Shown here piece by piece: positions 46,801 to 58,305 of a DNA stretch of 64,000 nucleotides. The stretch covers positions 20,561,460 to 20,625,459 of the forward strand of contig OY759223.1 in NCBI GenBank assembly GCA_963662175.1, read 5' to 3'. This stretch comes from Aradus depressus (Eukaryota > Arthropoda > Insecta > Hemiptera > Aradidae). The position numbers were made by a program, and so were the translations under genes. Position 1 is the stretch's first letter. Every line of letters begins with the position of its first letter. A model generated the notes under the pieces. That model was not told the origin of the DNA and made no database searches. It worked only from the letters and a program-made list of their open reading frames with translations.

Positions 46801-49800
46801 CTTCACCGGTCAAGTCGTTCTTATTGGTAAACAATTGATGAATATTTTGGATATAATTTTTTGAAATATTGTTCCTGTTTTTTATGTGTAGAGGACTAAA
46901 ATTTATTTTTTATATTGAATTTATCATTTTATTTTAAGTTTTTATTTCAATTAAAAGCTATTTCCGGTGGTAATGATCAAGAACTAAAAAAAAAGCAGGT
47001 GCCTCACCCACGTAAGCGCGAGGTTAAGTGAAACTTCTTTTGTCTTCATTAACCATGCGAATATAAATAAACAAATTAAGAATATTTATATATTATAAGT
47101 ATATTTTTATTATAAATATTAACCATTTTAAAGTAGGTAAATTTTAGATTAATAAAGGACAATTAAAATATTAAACTTAAAAATAGTTTTAAATTATATT
47201 TTATTGATCTTGTACTTCACTGTTACAAATGTTGCTAGTGGTTTGTGATAACTAATGTGCGATATAAATATTCTGAGTTCAAGGTCGTGGGTTCGTAGCC
47301 CGACCGAGGCCCTTAGTTTATTTTATCTGGGAGGTAAAATAAACTTAAGCACGCCGTCCTTCGAATGGGACGTTAAGCGATGGTCCCGAGCCTGTACGAT
47401 GTCAGGTACTCGTTAAAGACCCCTACCCTAGATGAATAAAAATTTAGGGTAGGCAAAATTTAGAACTCCCACAGTAGAGTCGGGCTCATGTCCACCAGAG
47501 TGACGAAAGAGCGCTCTGGTAGTAGGCGATATGACCTCGTAGTTAAAGCCCGGGCATGAGTCATAAAACCTAACCTATAAATATTCATGTATCAACTTTG
47601 TGGAGATATCTTGAAAAAAATGTAAATTGAATTTTATTTAAAACACCAAAAAGACCCAACTTTTTTTCTATTATTTAAAGAAATTAAATCATGGTTTTTA
47701 CAGGGGGTGTGTCGTTTCGTTGTCCCCCCATTTTTTTTTTTTTTTTTTTTTTAAACTTTTTAATACTACTAACATTATAATACTATTACTAACATTATAT
47801 TATAATGTTATTATGCATGGTGTCATTACCATGGTTTGCGGGTTCGAATCCCGTCCGGAAGTGAGTTTTATTAATTAAATATCCCTGTAATGATGAAACT
47901 TAATTTTTTTTCCAATATGTGGCTTTCAATATATATTAATGACAATCTAACAACTTACTTCCAATGATACCTTTGACTTTTTTTTTTTAAATCCAAAATG
48001 CAAGTGATGTACAGCTTCTTCTTATTAGTTTTGTAATATATTCATGAGTATTTTTGTTAAAATTTGGAATTAGGTGTTTATAATATGGCGTTCCTAAGAA
48101 TCTGTTTGTGTTTCAGGCGACTCCATGGGCTCTATCCTTGCCTATGATGCTTTGTGCCGATCTTCAGAAAGACCTGACTATGATGGTCAAGATGCAGATA
48201 ACAATATTGGTAATTTTATATTTTATAATTACAAATATCCACCTCTTATTGGGAAAGTGCTGGTAGCTCAAGTTCGAAGACTGGCGAAGGCCCTTTTTAT
48301 CTGGGAGGTGAAAAAACATTGGACATGCCTTTCTTCGAGATGGTCCCGAGCCTGTACGATTTCAGGTACGCGTTGAAGACTAACTTAAATAACCAAACCT
48401 TGATAGACAACATTTAGGACTCTCAGAGAAGAGTCAAGCTCATGTCTACCAGAGTTACCAAAGAGCGTTTCGGTAGTAGGCGATATGACCGCGAACTTAT
48501 TGCTACCATATTTCAACGAAATTTTACCATTTCTGATGTAAATAAACATCAGACCGTATTTCTTTGACGCTTAATATCTCTTACTTCCACATCATATCAA
48601 TTAGAAGAAGGACTAAATTTAATATTTTTCAGCTATTATTATTCAGTCTTATTACTTTTAGTAATTTGATGTAATCAATATTGATCGCTTGATCATTTTT
48701 TGTCGCTGAGAGCCCAACCTGGTTTTTCATTATATATTTTTTCATAATGTCATTATTTATTACTCATGTTCACAACGAAATACTGTGTTCAGAAGTTTTT
48801 TTTTTACCTGGGAGGATTTTTTTAATCTTAGAAAATAAATTTGAGTATACCATTTTTTGGAGCGGAGGCCCGAGTTTTTGCGATGTCAAATACTCGTTAA
48901 AGACACCTAAATAGCAAAATTTAGGTCTCCTAAATTATAGTCGGGCTCATATCTACCAGCGCAATGAATAGTGACAATCTATCTTATTTTATGTCAAAAG
49001 TTTTTAAATAGCAAATGTAATTTTTATTTTTGTAAAATAGAAATAGGAAATGATGGAAAACTGCTTCTTGCTCCAGTACTTAGGCGGCGTTCTTCCTCAA
49101 CAAGGCAAGTATTATTTGTAAAACTATTATTGTATATTATTTTAATATAAAAGGGCTAATTTATAAGTAAATAAAAGTCGTCGACAAATCCCTGGCAATG
49201 TACTTCCCCAGTACAAATTAATCAATTAAGTTTACGCTCTCCATCCATAACCAATCGACCGTTTGGATTAAAAATCATGAATGGTAATTTCGCAGAAAAT
49301 TAATACTTGTTTAATTTAAAATGTATAAATGAAGTTTTGTTGTACCCAATACATTCATTACAACGGCAGTTATTGAAGTTTTTGTGTTAAGCCCCTTCCC
49401 TAATCTACCTCTTCCCTTCGGTCAATTTGGCTGAAAATCCTTAGGTATCGTCTTTATGGGGTTCTGGATACACATACAAAATATATGGATACATTCATTC
49501 TATTGGGAATTTTCGTGTTCACAGAATGGTAGTATTTTTTTTTTACATTTTTGCCATTACGGGTCGGAAAACATGAAATGCCGGTAAAAACTGAACATAG
49601 AATTTCTGACAGATTATATAACTTCCCAAATACTTCGTATAGCTGGGAAAGTACATGTAAACTCGTTCTGCTCTGTTAATTTATCTTGTAAATTTTGCCG
49701 AATTTTAATTACAAGTTTTATATTTATTGTAGCATACATTTTATATTTACTCTGAAGATTCATTATTTTTAATTTCAGTGAACAAAGTGGACTTGTGAAG

Positions 49801-52800
49801 TTAGACTTTGAAGTGAGTGAACTGTTCATGTTTGGCAGCCCTTTGGCCATTGTTCTCGCCTACAGGAAGTTGTCCACAGATGATAAATCAAGTATGTTTA
49901 TTTATTATAATTTTTTTTTTTTTTATTTACATAGAGAATGTTATATAAGCATCATGACGGCAAAATTAGTACTGCCATTAATGATTTTTGCTGGTGAGAT
50001 GACTGCACTGCAGAGGTGCGTGGCGTTTAGAAGCGCGGCCAGGTTACATCCCGAGCAAGTCACGCTGCCATGTTCGTTTGAGTCGGTGAGGTGGGTTTGT
50101 TGGCAGGGTATTTGAAGATAGTGTTTGAATGAGAGGATTGACGTGACTGGCGAGTTGGGCGTGGAAGTTTGTTTATCTCTCAGTTACAACTGTGGAAACG
50201 AATGACACTTGTTAGTCGTTATGAAGGGTGTTGTTAGTGACATAGAAGGGTGCGTTAGTGATGTGCCGTAAGATAATGGACTGCATGACTTGAATCCGGT
50301 TCAAATTGGACTTCGCCGCAGACCCCCAGAGTTCCAAGCCATATGTCCATATCGGCTTGAGAAGGGAATTGTAAATGGTGAGTTTGTTAGTCAATGAGAG
50401 TGATGTCTCCAATTAATGATTTGAGTAGTCCGAAGCGTCTTTTTCTTTCTGTTAGTTTTAGTCTGATGTGATCTATCCACGTTAGTCGTCTGTCTTAAGT
50501 GCAGCCCAAGGTAGCGGACAGTCTCTGAGGTTGGTAGAATGTGATTATCCATGTGGACTGATTGACAGGTATTGTGGCGGAATGTAAATTATAAATTTAA
50601 CAGTAAGTTTTTCACGTGTCATTAAAAATCTTAGCAATGGATTTTGATTTTTTTTAAATGTATAATTAATGTCATGGAATTTTTATTCAGTTTCCTAGTA
50701 AACATGGCATGAAATGAAGGGAATATATAGCTGCAGAAATTGGAGGAAAAAAGTGACGGTTAGAGGTTGGGTCCAACATAAAAACATCACATGAATATAA
50801 TATATATATATATACATATACATGATAATAATGAATTATCATGTATATGTATTATCAACGTATAAACATATTGAATGTGCGCTGAGTAATGCTGTATAAC
50901 ACTTTTTTTATGTTTATTTATTTACTTAAAAGATGAAGAGGAATGAATGATCATGTACATATTCAAATTTCTTCAAGGAAAATTTCCTTTTTTTGTTATA
51001 CGATGTATAAAGAAGTGAACATTTAACATAGGTGGAAGGCAATTTTATGTAGGAAAACTGTCCCCAAGTATGATATCATTTCCTGATTTTCTTGAAGTGT
51101 GATGTGTGTTGTAGCCTTATTCGGCAACACGTTTCAATTATAATTAATTTTATGAATCGATATTTAAAAATATGGCTGCAGAGTTACAACAGTGTTTACT
51201 TCTATATTTGTGCTATTTTTGAATTACATGATTGGATAGACTGGCGAAAGAACATAGCAAAGCCGAGTGCACTGGTAGCTCAGTGGTAGTGTGCTTGCTT
51301 ACTGAGCTCAAGATTGCGGGTTCGAAACCCGGCCGACGCTCTTAGGTTTGTTTTTATCTCGAAGGTGAAAAGGTCTTTCGGATGTTTAGTTAAGCTATGG
51401 TCCCGAGTCTTTACGATGTAAAGTACTCGTTAAAGACCCCCTATTTTAGATAAATAAACCAGAGGAGGCACCAGGATATCCACTGTAGAGTTGGACTCAT
51501 GTCCACCAGAGCGACATGACCTCGTAGTTAAAGCCCGGGCATGAGGTACAAAAATAATATTTTTAATCCATAATTATAATCCTCCACCGAGGGCGCTGGT
51601 AGCTAAGTGGTATGCGTGCTTGTCTTCTGAGCTCAAGAACGTGGGTTCGAAACCCGACCGAGGCCTTTAGTTTATTTTATCTGGCAGGTAAAATAAACTT
51701 GAGCACGCCGTCCTTCGGATGGGACGTTAAGCGATGGTCCCGAGACTGTACGATGTCAGGTACTCGTTAAAGACCCCTGCCCTAGGTGAATAAAAATTTA
51801 GGAATCCCATAGTAGAGTCGGTCTCATGTCCACCAGAGTGACGAAAGAGCGCCCACGTAGTTAAAGCCCGGGCATGAGTCATAAAACCCAACCTAACCTA
51901 ATCCTTCACTTAACTGTATAGTTCAATGATCTTAGATTTTAAAATGGTCCTTATATTATTATATGTAATTGGTTACGCATATTTTATATTCCAACCTGTC
52001 TGTACAGTGTTACATCGGCGCACCACAAAAATATGCGATACCATCTATTTTTACAAAAATATTGTTAAATTTTCCAGATCCGATATCCCGTCCTGGAGTG
52101 TCACAAGTTTATAACCTCTTCCACCCTACAGACCCAGCAGTAGGACGCCTGGAACCTCTTCTATCTGCCAGGTTCTCTATGTTACCTCCTGTCAACATCC
52201 CGAGGTTCCAGAACTATCCCCTTGGCTCTGGACAACCTTATCATCTCTGTAAGTTTATTGTATTTTATAATATTTTTAATTGTTTTTTTTGTTTGTTTTT
52301 TTGGGGGGATCACAGTGATTAAGTACTGTTGAATGTATGTAGTTTTGGGAAGGGAAAAAAAAAAAATTATAAAGGGTGTCCCGAAGAATATGACCAACTT
52401 TGGAATAATATTCTAAAGATCGTTATTGTAAGCGTTTAGATTAGGACATATTTTTTATTCATGATAGTGTTTTTTTTTTTTTTTTTTTGTAGATTTTGTA
52501 ACTACAGTTGTTAAACTTATTAACCTTTTGTTTACTACTATATAACTTGATTTTTATGTTATAAATGTTACGTTATATTTCTGACTTTTTTTTAGAAACA
52601 ATAAATTTTCATATAGAGAAATTACTTTTGTTTCTACGGTTGAATGTTATTATATATTATTTTTATTTCATCTTCCATCCAACAAGGTGGCGAAGAAGGA
52701 GAGGAGGATGCCGACATTAAAAAAATGCGCTCGAAAAAAAGGGGAACTGAGGAAATAAGAATTAAATCATCACTATTAATTTAATTTAATTTAATTGTAC

Positions 52801-55800
52801 AAATTCCTCAAGTTTTGTACTAATGAAACATAAATAATAATTTTTTCATGGACCAGTTTTTGAAATATTTGCCACAAATGATATGAAGACTGATAGTCAT
52901 CCACTGATCATCTGATATATATTAAAAAATTAAATTGAATTAAAAATGGTCTTTTTCAGTTATTCAAAAAACAAAATTTTCAAATTCTTCGAGAAACTAG
53001 AACTATATTATAGAAAAGATTATTGTGAATTCAAATTTAATGTGCTATTCAAGAGGAGTAAATTAAGCCAACCCTTAGCCTTGTAGCTACAATTGATTTA
53101 GAGTTACGGTAATTTGAAAAATCCAAAACGAGCCCAATGTTCACATTTTTCTACCATTTGATAAACTCATATCTCTGAAAGTATTGTTTCAAAATATTTT
53201 CAATTGTTTTCATTCCTATTTGGTACAAGTATAAAAAATCATAAAAAATGGAGAGCTCAAGATTGATTTGTATAAAATGATCCTTGGAAAAAAATAAAAT
53301 TAAACTAAAATAAAATATGTATAGAGGATAGTTACCATATACCTTCCCTATTTATTTTCTATGAAAAATTATTGTTTCTTTTTTGTTTTTCGTTGATTAA
53401 AATTTTTTTTTTGTTTTAGTGGAGATAGTTCAAAGTAACCCTCAGATATTCTCGGACGGTCTTATTGTTGGAGGCACTGCCAATGTTTCACATTTGAGAA
53501 GGCTGTCTGAAGTTAGCATCCAGAGTACTGTCTCAGGAGTGGTTGACACTCTTCCTCTTCACACCATCAATGCTCGTACGTTAACTATATACTTCTCTAT
53601 AAAGAATTATTAATTTACTTTTTCTTCAAATAGTGTAATAATAAAGCCACAGGAACATTAGTCTTTTAGAGTTTTTCTTAACTTGAAGCTTGTTAGGACA
53701 AACAAATAAATATGATGAAGCTTCTGTTTATCTGAAACTAATAGTAAGTTGTGGAGATGTGCCTGTTGCTGAGAGACATCTACCGGAACATCACCCAAAT
53801 AGCTAACCAGGTATTTGTCTCTAATCATGGCATAGATGGCAGTCTATCAGAAGATGGGCCAGGTCATCCCTCTCCCCCAGAGAACACAACCCACAACTCA
53901 GGAGAGAACTCATGTTTTTCGTTTCTTATATAAATCTGTGTTCCCTGACCAATGTGAATATAAATCATATGAGATCATGGGCCGGTCACGTCACTGTTGT
54001 GTTTAGACCTTTAGACGTTGAGCGATAGTCCTTAGCCTCTACGGTATTAGGTACTCGTTAACACTCCTTACCTCGTATGCTGTATTAATATATGCTTATT
54101 ATTTTTAAATAGTTAATTGTTTTGCTTTATGTTTGTCTAGTGACTCAGAAGTGGTGGGGCACTAAGAGGTTAGACTACGCACTCTACTGTCCAGAAGGAC
54201 TGGCCAACTTCCCTGCCAATGCACTGCCTCATCTCTTCCATGCCAGCTACTGGGAGTCTTCTGACGTTATAGCCTTCATACTCAGACAAGTAGGTTGAAG
54301 TTTCTCTTAACTCTTCAGAGTTCACACTTCTCTTGTATTAACAACTCTTTATTGTTGCTTCTCCTAGGTGGGAAGGTTTGAATTCGGGCCTCCGACCGGC
54401 ACTGAAGAGAAGGATGCTCCAGGTTTTCATCCTGCGCAGCCCAGGGAGAAGTGGATAAGGAAAAGAACATCAGTTAAACTTAAGGTATGCAATAATAATG
54501 AGTAAATAAATATAAAAACGTTTCGTAATTATTAATGAGAGTTTTTTTTTACTTTCTCAACTATACGAAGTATGGAGGAAGTTATGAAATCAGTAAGAAA
54601 TTCGATGTGGAGTTTTCAACAGAATTTCATGTTTTTCCGACCTTCTGATTCCAAAAATGAAAAAAAAAATGCTGTCTGTCCATGTTTCTGTGAACACGAT
54701 AACTCCCGATAAAATGAATGTATTGACATTTATATATGTATCCAGAACCCTGGAAGGATGACGCCTATTGATTTTCAGCCAAAGATTGGGCTCAACTCAT
54801 AAATCCCAATAACTGCAGAAATTAATGTCAAAACCCCGAAAGGATGGCACCTGGTAATTTTCTGCTAAATTGGTTGAAGGGAAGACTGGGATCAGAAGAG
54901 GGTGCTCGACTAAAATATGTACTGCCATATAATGAATGTATCGACACAAAATAAATATAATAATCAATCAATTTTGTATTCTTGTAATGAGTTGCGTTTT
55001 CTGTTATAATTGAAGGTACAACTTATATCGTTGGTGAGGTCCATTCCAATCAGAGGCTAGGCAGATCCGGGAGGTACGGGGGATCACCCAGGACCCCGTG
55101 AACTCCTCTACTTCCTTTAGTTGTAGGAATGAGCACAGTACCATGCGTGGGTGTTCTGAGATGAACAGCTGTTTTTCTTATGATTTATCATATTTTTTGT
55201 ACATACTTTTCTTTGTTTTCAAAATGTTAAACTTATTTAATTAAAAATTCAATTAAAAAAATATTTGTAATATGTGGGATTGTCGACAGAATATGACAGC
55301 GAACCATCGAGCCAATGACGTGATCGTTAAGGAAGGTGCTAAACAGTGTCTAACAGCCAGATTCATGTATGGACCTCTCGATGTCATCACTTTGGCTGGT
55401 ATGTTCTTATATTGTTATTAACTTTTATCAATATATATATATATAAAAATATATTATTATTGTTGAGATGTGATTGTTGCAGGAGAGAAGGTTGACATCC
55501 ACGTGATGACGGACCCCAACAGTGGAGAGTGGGTGCTTCTGTCCACAGAGGTGACAGACAAGAATGGCAGGATCTACTTCACCATGCCAGCCTCTAGACA
55601 GCTTGGATACGGCCTCTACCCTGTCAAAATGATTGTCAGGTAATTTAGCTGTTTTTTTTATCGAATGCCAATATCCCCTGTCAGCATAGTGTCTTCTGCG
55701 TCGTTATTGAACAGCTCCAGGAAGCCCTGACAGAAGTTTCTCTCTGGTTCTCAAAATGGAGACTAAAACTTAACGTAGGGAAGACTGAAGCTAATATATT

Positions 55801-58305
55801 TGCTCTTCGTATATTCTCCATAGAATAACAACATCAGCTGCAAATTGATGATCTCCCAATTCTCTGGAATCCTAAGGACCAGGGTGTGCGCTATCTTAGA
55901 GTACTTTTGGATACACTACACATATGTAAAAACTACTCATTAACAGAAAACTTATTTTTTACTTTATGTACACATTATAAGCGGTCTAGATCGAGGTGTT
56001 AACAAGATAACTCCAAGTGCGACATTTTGAGATAAAAATACATAGAATAACGAATCATTTCCCGCCAGTTATATGTCTTTACCTGTTTTCAACGCTGAGA
56101 AAACGATTGTTGAAGAATAGGCTATTTTCGGGTGGAAATGGATCTATAGGGCTAAAACTGTGAAAATCCTATTTTTTCGGTACATACTTTTATGTTCTAA
56201 AATTTGTCGCTATTCCGAAAACCCGACTTTTTCGAAATTGTACAAAAGTAATGGAAATACCCATATACATATTTATTTTCTTGTACTTATTTGTACAATA
56301 CTTGACAGAGGGGATCACACATCGGTGGACTTCTCCCTGGCTGTAGTTCCATCAAGGACTGAAGTAGTTGTGTTCAGTATTGACGGCTCTTTTACCGCCA
56401 GTGTCTCTGTCACAGCCCGGGATCCTAAAGTGAGAGCCGGAGCAGTTGATGTTGTCAGGTTTGTTCTTTTAGTATTATTAATTTTTACTTTTTATGTAAC
56501 TTCCTTTTTTGTAGAATTTGTGCCAACCTAAAAGTTTTCAGAAATGAAGGTATATTAGTATAGGGTTGGAAAATCGTGTCCGAAATAAGGTCTTAAATAT
56601 TAGCATATGTTTCTGGCAATATATTGAAGCATTTATTACTTTTTATTTTTAAAATATATTATGTATGAAATGATAACATTTTGTTGAGTAATTATAGTTA
56701 TTTTATAGGTAAAAATGCAATATAAAATCAATAATAAACTAAGAATCAAAGTCAAGACTCAAAAAACACTTAGAAATAGCTGACAGAATTGATAACAGAG
56801 ATCATGAGAAAATAATGTATCATATAAATCATCATCGTTATTACTACTACTAGATGGGACTACATTTCTGGATGGCAAAGAGGAGAATAGTATGAGACCA
56901 TAATAGTTTTAAATGATTTCATATTAAATACTTATACTGGTTGTTAACCCCTCCCACTCTAAAAAAGTAGATATTGTGACTCATACCCGGGCTTCAACTA
57001 TGATGTCATGTCGCCTACTACCAGAGCGCTCTTGTGTCCCTGTGGTGGACAGCCTGACTCTACAGTGGGAGTCCTAAATGTTTACCTACGTTCATTCAAC
57101 TAGGGTAGGGACCTTTAACACCTGACATCTTTCTTATATGCTCGAGACCATCGCTTAACGTCTCATCCAAAAAAATATATATATATTGGTATAAAAATAT
57201 CGAAACTGTAAATATCAAGAACAAAAAAAAACTGATACATGGTTAAATAACCATGTATCATACCATACTCACCTATCGTAAGATATTATTTAAAGACGAA
57301 ATTTTGTATTTTGATTTTATTGGAGGTGTGGAGTGGGAGGTGCACACACCTTGCTATACCTGCCAATTTAAAATGAACCTAAACTAGATCCGTTTTGATA
57401 CAAACAATTTATGATTGACTATACTTTGTGAAATTGTGTTGACTAGACATTGGCAGGAGCTGGGGTTCCTCATCATCTACATAACCGGCCGTCCAGATAT
57501 GCAGCAGTGTCGGGTGCTCTCCTGGCTAGCCCAACATAACTTCCCTCATGGTCTGGTCTCTTTTGCTGATGGCCTGTCCACAGATCCATTAGGACATAAG
57601 GCTACATACCTTAAAGGACTCATACAGGTAATAGAAGAAAATCGTTTAGTGCATTGAATATGTCATGGGACAGGAAGACGCTGGAGATGTTGGATCTCGA
57701 TGGGGAGCTGTGTATCTGAGGCAAGTGAACTGTTTGGAGCTAGCAGAGTGGGCATCCCAAATTTCGAAGGGGACTTGTGGAGAAGTGTTCTGTCTTCTGT
57801 CTGAGGGTTGCTCTTTTCACGACCCGATGTCTAGTTTGGAGGAATTGTTGGGGATGTGATGGCGCTGTCAGTATATTGTCTATCAGGTGGCTGACTGTGA
57901 TGACCTCCCTAATTAATAATTATTATACAAATAATTTTAATGTATTGTAAAACTAATTGAAATTTTCAATATATTTCTAATACAATTAATTGCTTGCTTC
58001 ATTTTATTTATTACTTTCCCTGTATATTGTTAGGATCATGGGGTTGTGATCCACGCGGCCTACGGTAGCAACAAGGACATCTCAGTCTACAGTTCCATCG
58101 GTCTGAAGCCCCAGCAGATCTTCATCGTGGGCAAGGTGTCCAAGAAGCACCAGAACAGTGCCACTGTGCTCAGTGAGGGTTATGCAGCTCACTTGTCTGC
58201 TCTTACCGCTCGTGGAGGTTCTCGACCAGCTCAGGGCAACGCTCGGATGGTCCTCGTACCAAGAGGAGGCGTTTTTACCCACTCGGCCTCCATTCGCAGG
58301 AGAAG
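34516..58305 (+). CDS. rdgB: rdgB / PITPNM membrane-associated PI transfer protein (24 coding exons, 3' end not found)
   Basis: It transfers phosphatidylinositol (and phosphatidic acid) between ER and plasma membrane at contact sites and sustains phospholipase C signalling; in flies it is needed in photoreceptors. Coding exons, all phase-compatible: 34516-34593, 36903-37035, 38450-38653, 39517-39656, 40529-40646, 40764-40895, 41788-41974, 42864(or 42927)-43075, 44421-44522, 45930-46106, 46274-46436, 46609-46826, 48117-48209, 49041-49104, 49779-49891, 52078-52248, 53420-53575, 54141-54289, 54368-54484, 55290-55398, 55483-55639, 56309-56458, 57447-57627, 58034-58305. The first coding exon begins at an acceptor (34483), so at least one upstream non-coding exon exists. 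Total 3596 nt, near the size of the fly protein. The last exon ends AG|GTAAGC after RRRR; the terminal exon was not recognised. Introns after 40646, 40895 and 49104 use GC donors. Assignment is from protein recognition; I cannot run a search. Confidence 0.95.
35107..35454 (-). mobile_element. SINE family S, full length, with TTAGG-type tail
   Basis: In rdgB intron 1. The + strand reads GGTTAGGTTAGGTTTTATGA at the tail end and ACTACCGGCGCCCTC at the head. It is the best view of the tail, which is (CCTAA)n on the SINE strand. Confidence 0.85.
35640..35708 (-). mobile_element. hAT-like terminal fragment
   Basis: The minus strand begins CAGGGGTGGCCAACC, followed by GCGGGCCACTTTGG and CCCGCAGGCCGCA, the look of hAT (Charlie-type) ends with CAGGGGTGGCCAA inverted repeats. 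The opposite end was not found. Confidence 0.45.
36340..36500 (+). pseudogene. possible CGGBP1/hAT N-terminal fragment
   Basis: The ORF reads [20 protein letters not shown] then SDGKVIFCQ. It resembles the start of CGGBP1-like proteins and related hAT transposases (W....F..DG...FC) but the zinc-binding part degenerates. In rdgB intron 1, low certainty. Confidence 0.3.
37469..37966 (+). repeat. minisatellite with dimeric higher-order unit
   Basis: Eight units start with AGGCTTACAAATTAAGAAAA at 37469, 37530, 37595, 37656, 37721, 37782, 37847 and 37908. Two alternating types differ in length: about 65 bp with GCTTATAAGATACATATG and about 61 bp with TTCTTTTATGATATG. In rdgB intron 2, each unit carries a TTTTTTAGGC acceptor-like site. 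Confidence 0.9.
38965..39440 (-). pseudogene. R1/LOA-like LINE ORF2 fragment
   Basis: The minus strand gives [20 protein letters not shown] then [10 protein letters not shown], matching the AYRTVSTEAL.VLAG.PP.DL motif downstream of the reverse transcriptase in R1-type LINEs. It is preceded by [21 protein letters not shown] frame change occurs near 39165. Located in rdgB intron 3. Confidence 0.65.
41591..41700 (+). repeat. repeat with weak hammerhead-like head
   Basis: GTGCCA, CTGATGA (41597-41603), T, GACGCTT, GAAA, CCCGG, TTTTGGTCAAAAATA. A related copy, minus strand and without the CTGATGA box, is at 63325-63412, sharing GGGAAGACAACGTCTTT and GAAAT.TCGTCCCACAAC. Stem II is very weak here. 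Confidence 0.4.
41788..46106 (+). CDS. rdgB: rdgB exons 7-10: linker with FFAT motif
   Basis: Codons about 269-494. The linker is Ser/Pro/Glu-rich and poorly conserved. Exon 8 ends with [12 protein letters not shown], an acidic tract plus EFFDC core, a FFAT motif that binds the ER protein VAP and anchors RdgB at contact sites. Exon 9 has [11 protein letters not shown], and exon 10 has [11 protein letters not shown] and [10 protein letters not shown], then [14 protein letters not shown] leading into the next domain. Exon 8 has two in-frame acceptors (42863 and 42926). Its upstream 63 nt (CYFCTPCSR part) look intron-like, so the shorter form is probably the main one. Confidence 0.88.
42094..42360 (+). 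mobile_element. SINE family S, diverged
   Basis: It begins GAGGGCACTGGTAGCTCAGA and includes ACGGGTTCGAAATTCGG and TAGTCGGGCTCATGACC. In rdgB intron 7. A small reverse fragment of the same family follows at 42605-42680. Confidence 0.7.
43140..43540 (+). pseudogene. Jockey-like LINE 3' end
   Basis: The C-terminus [20 protein letters not shown], then after a frameshift [20 protein letters not shown] and [11 protein letters not shown] stop, followed by a 3' UTR shared with 10108-10345 and ending TTTTAAAAAAATATATAT. In rdgB intron 8, sense orientation. Confidence 0.75.
44545..44660 (+). repeat. family R 5' fragment
   Basis: ACTTCCTCAGCTATAGTCGA, TTTCATGTTTTCCGACCCCT, an A-rich piece and a degenerate CATAAGTCCTGATTGAGTG. 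In rdgB intron 9, only 22 bp after the exon 9 donor. Confidence 0.6.
46274..52248 (+). CDS. rdgB: rdgB exons 11-16: lipase-like region and start of DDHD domain
   Basis: Codons about 495-768. [20 protein letters not shown] and [13 protein letters not shown] precede [14 protein letters not shown], a GxSxG-like element at the exon 12/13 join, as in DDHD phospholipases. RRRSS follows at exon 14, whose donor is the GC site after 49104. Exon 15 has [20 protein letters not shown] and exon 16 [20 protein letters not shown], the conserved DDHD-family segments. RdgB proteins are not known to be active lipases. Confidence 0.92.
47275..47577 (+). mobile_element. SINE family S, 5' truncated
   Basis: It begins inside the head (GAGTTCAAGGTCGTGGG) and has the full body and tail AAAACCTAACCTA. 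In rdgB intron 12, it is very close to the copies at 14694 and 51589. Confidence 0.82.
48250..48500 (+). mobile_element. SINE family S, old copy
   Basis: GGGAAAGTGCTGGTAGCTCA, TTTTTATCTGGGAGGTGAAA, TGGTCCCGAGCCTGTACGAT and GTTTCGGTAGTAGGCGATAT. Several internal deletions. In rdgB intron 13. A still older fragment lies at about 48795-48970. Confidence 0.65.
49190..49655 (-). repeat. family R, minus copy
   Basis: It starts GGCAATGTACTTCCCCAGTA and has CATTACAACGGCAGTTATTG, CTTTATGGGGTTCTGGATAC and GGGTCGGAAAACATGAAATG, ending TAGCTGGGAAAGTAC. In rdgB intron 14. Confidence 0.7.
49907..50600 (-). pseudogene. Jockey-like LINE 3' end in intron 15
   Basis: The minus strand begins near 50590 with [20 protein letters not shown] and continues [39 protein letters not shown] and [20 protein letters not shown] to a decayed C-terminus. 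A 3' UTR follows and ends in poly(A), seen as the T run 49907-49925. It is antisense to rdgB and starts 16 bp after the exon 15 donor. Confidence 0.75.
51265..51545 (+). mobile_element. SINE family S variant
   Basis: GAGTGCACTGGTAGCTCAGT, GCGGGTTCGAAACCCGGCC, AAAGCCCGGGCATGAG. The body is shorter and diverged. In rdgB intron 15, in tandem 44 bp before another copy. Confidence 0.75.
51589..51902 (+). mobile_element. SINE family S, near full length
   Basis: GAGGGCGCTGGTAGCTAAGT through GCATGAGTCATAAAACCCA to a CCTAACCTAAT tail. It has one internal deletion (the TAGGCGATATGACC segment is missing). Confidence 0.82.
53420..54484 (+). CDS. rdgB: rdgB exons 17-19: end of DDHD domain
   Basis: Codons about 769-909. 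[20 protein letters not shown], then [40 protein letters not shown] and [15 protein letters not shown]. The RLDY and [10 protein letters not shown] stretches carry conserved Asp/His positions of the DDHD domain. Exon 18 and 19 borders fall between codons (phase 0). Confidence 0.92.
54545..54965 (+). repeat. family R, plus copy
   Basis: ACTTTCTCAACTATACGAAG, ATTCGATGTGGAGTTTTCAA, CATGTTTTTCCGACCTTCTG, CGATAACTCCCGATAAAATG and two subrepeats. In rdgB intron 19. Confidence 0.7.
55290..58305 (+). CDS. rdgB: rdgB exons 20-24: LNS2 domain
   Basis: Codons about 910-1198. [32 protein letters not shown], then the LNS2 core: [80 protein letters not shown] and [23 protein letters not shown]2 is a HAD-like fold that senses phosphatidic acid at the plasma membrane. 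The tail [20 protein letters not shown] then RRRR reaches the last detected donor. A short C-terminal exon should follow. Confidence 0.94.
55680..55925 (+). pseudogene. Jockey-like LINE reverse-transcriptase fragment
   Basis: [32 protein letters not shown], then after a frame break [11 protein letters not shown] and [12 protein letters not shown], matching W..W...LN..KTE and the YLG..LD region. In rdgB intron 21; both ends truncated. Confidence 0.65.
56976..57165 (-). mobile_element. SINE family S fragment, minus
   Basis: GTGACTCATACCCGGGCTTC, CGCCTACTACCAGAGCGCTC, GACCATCGCTTAACGTCTCA. The tRNA-like head is missing. In rdgB intron 22. Confidence 0.7.

Noticed and set aside
52372..52420. AAAGGGTGTCCCGAAGAATA resembling a terminal repeat
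   Set aside because: Only one end is visible, no inverted partner or target duplication found nearby.
57665..57859. 64-codon ORF just after rdgB exon 23
   Set aside because: It lies in intron 23, no recognised domain, and the downstream exon joins exon 23 in frame without it.
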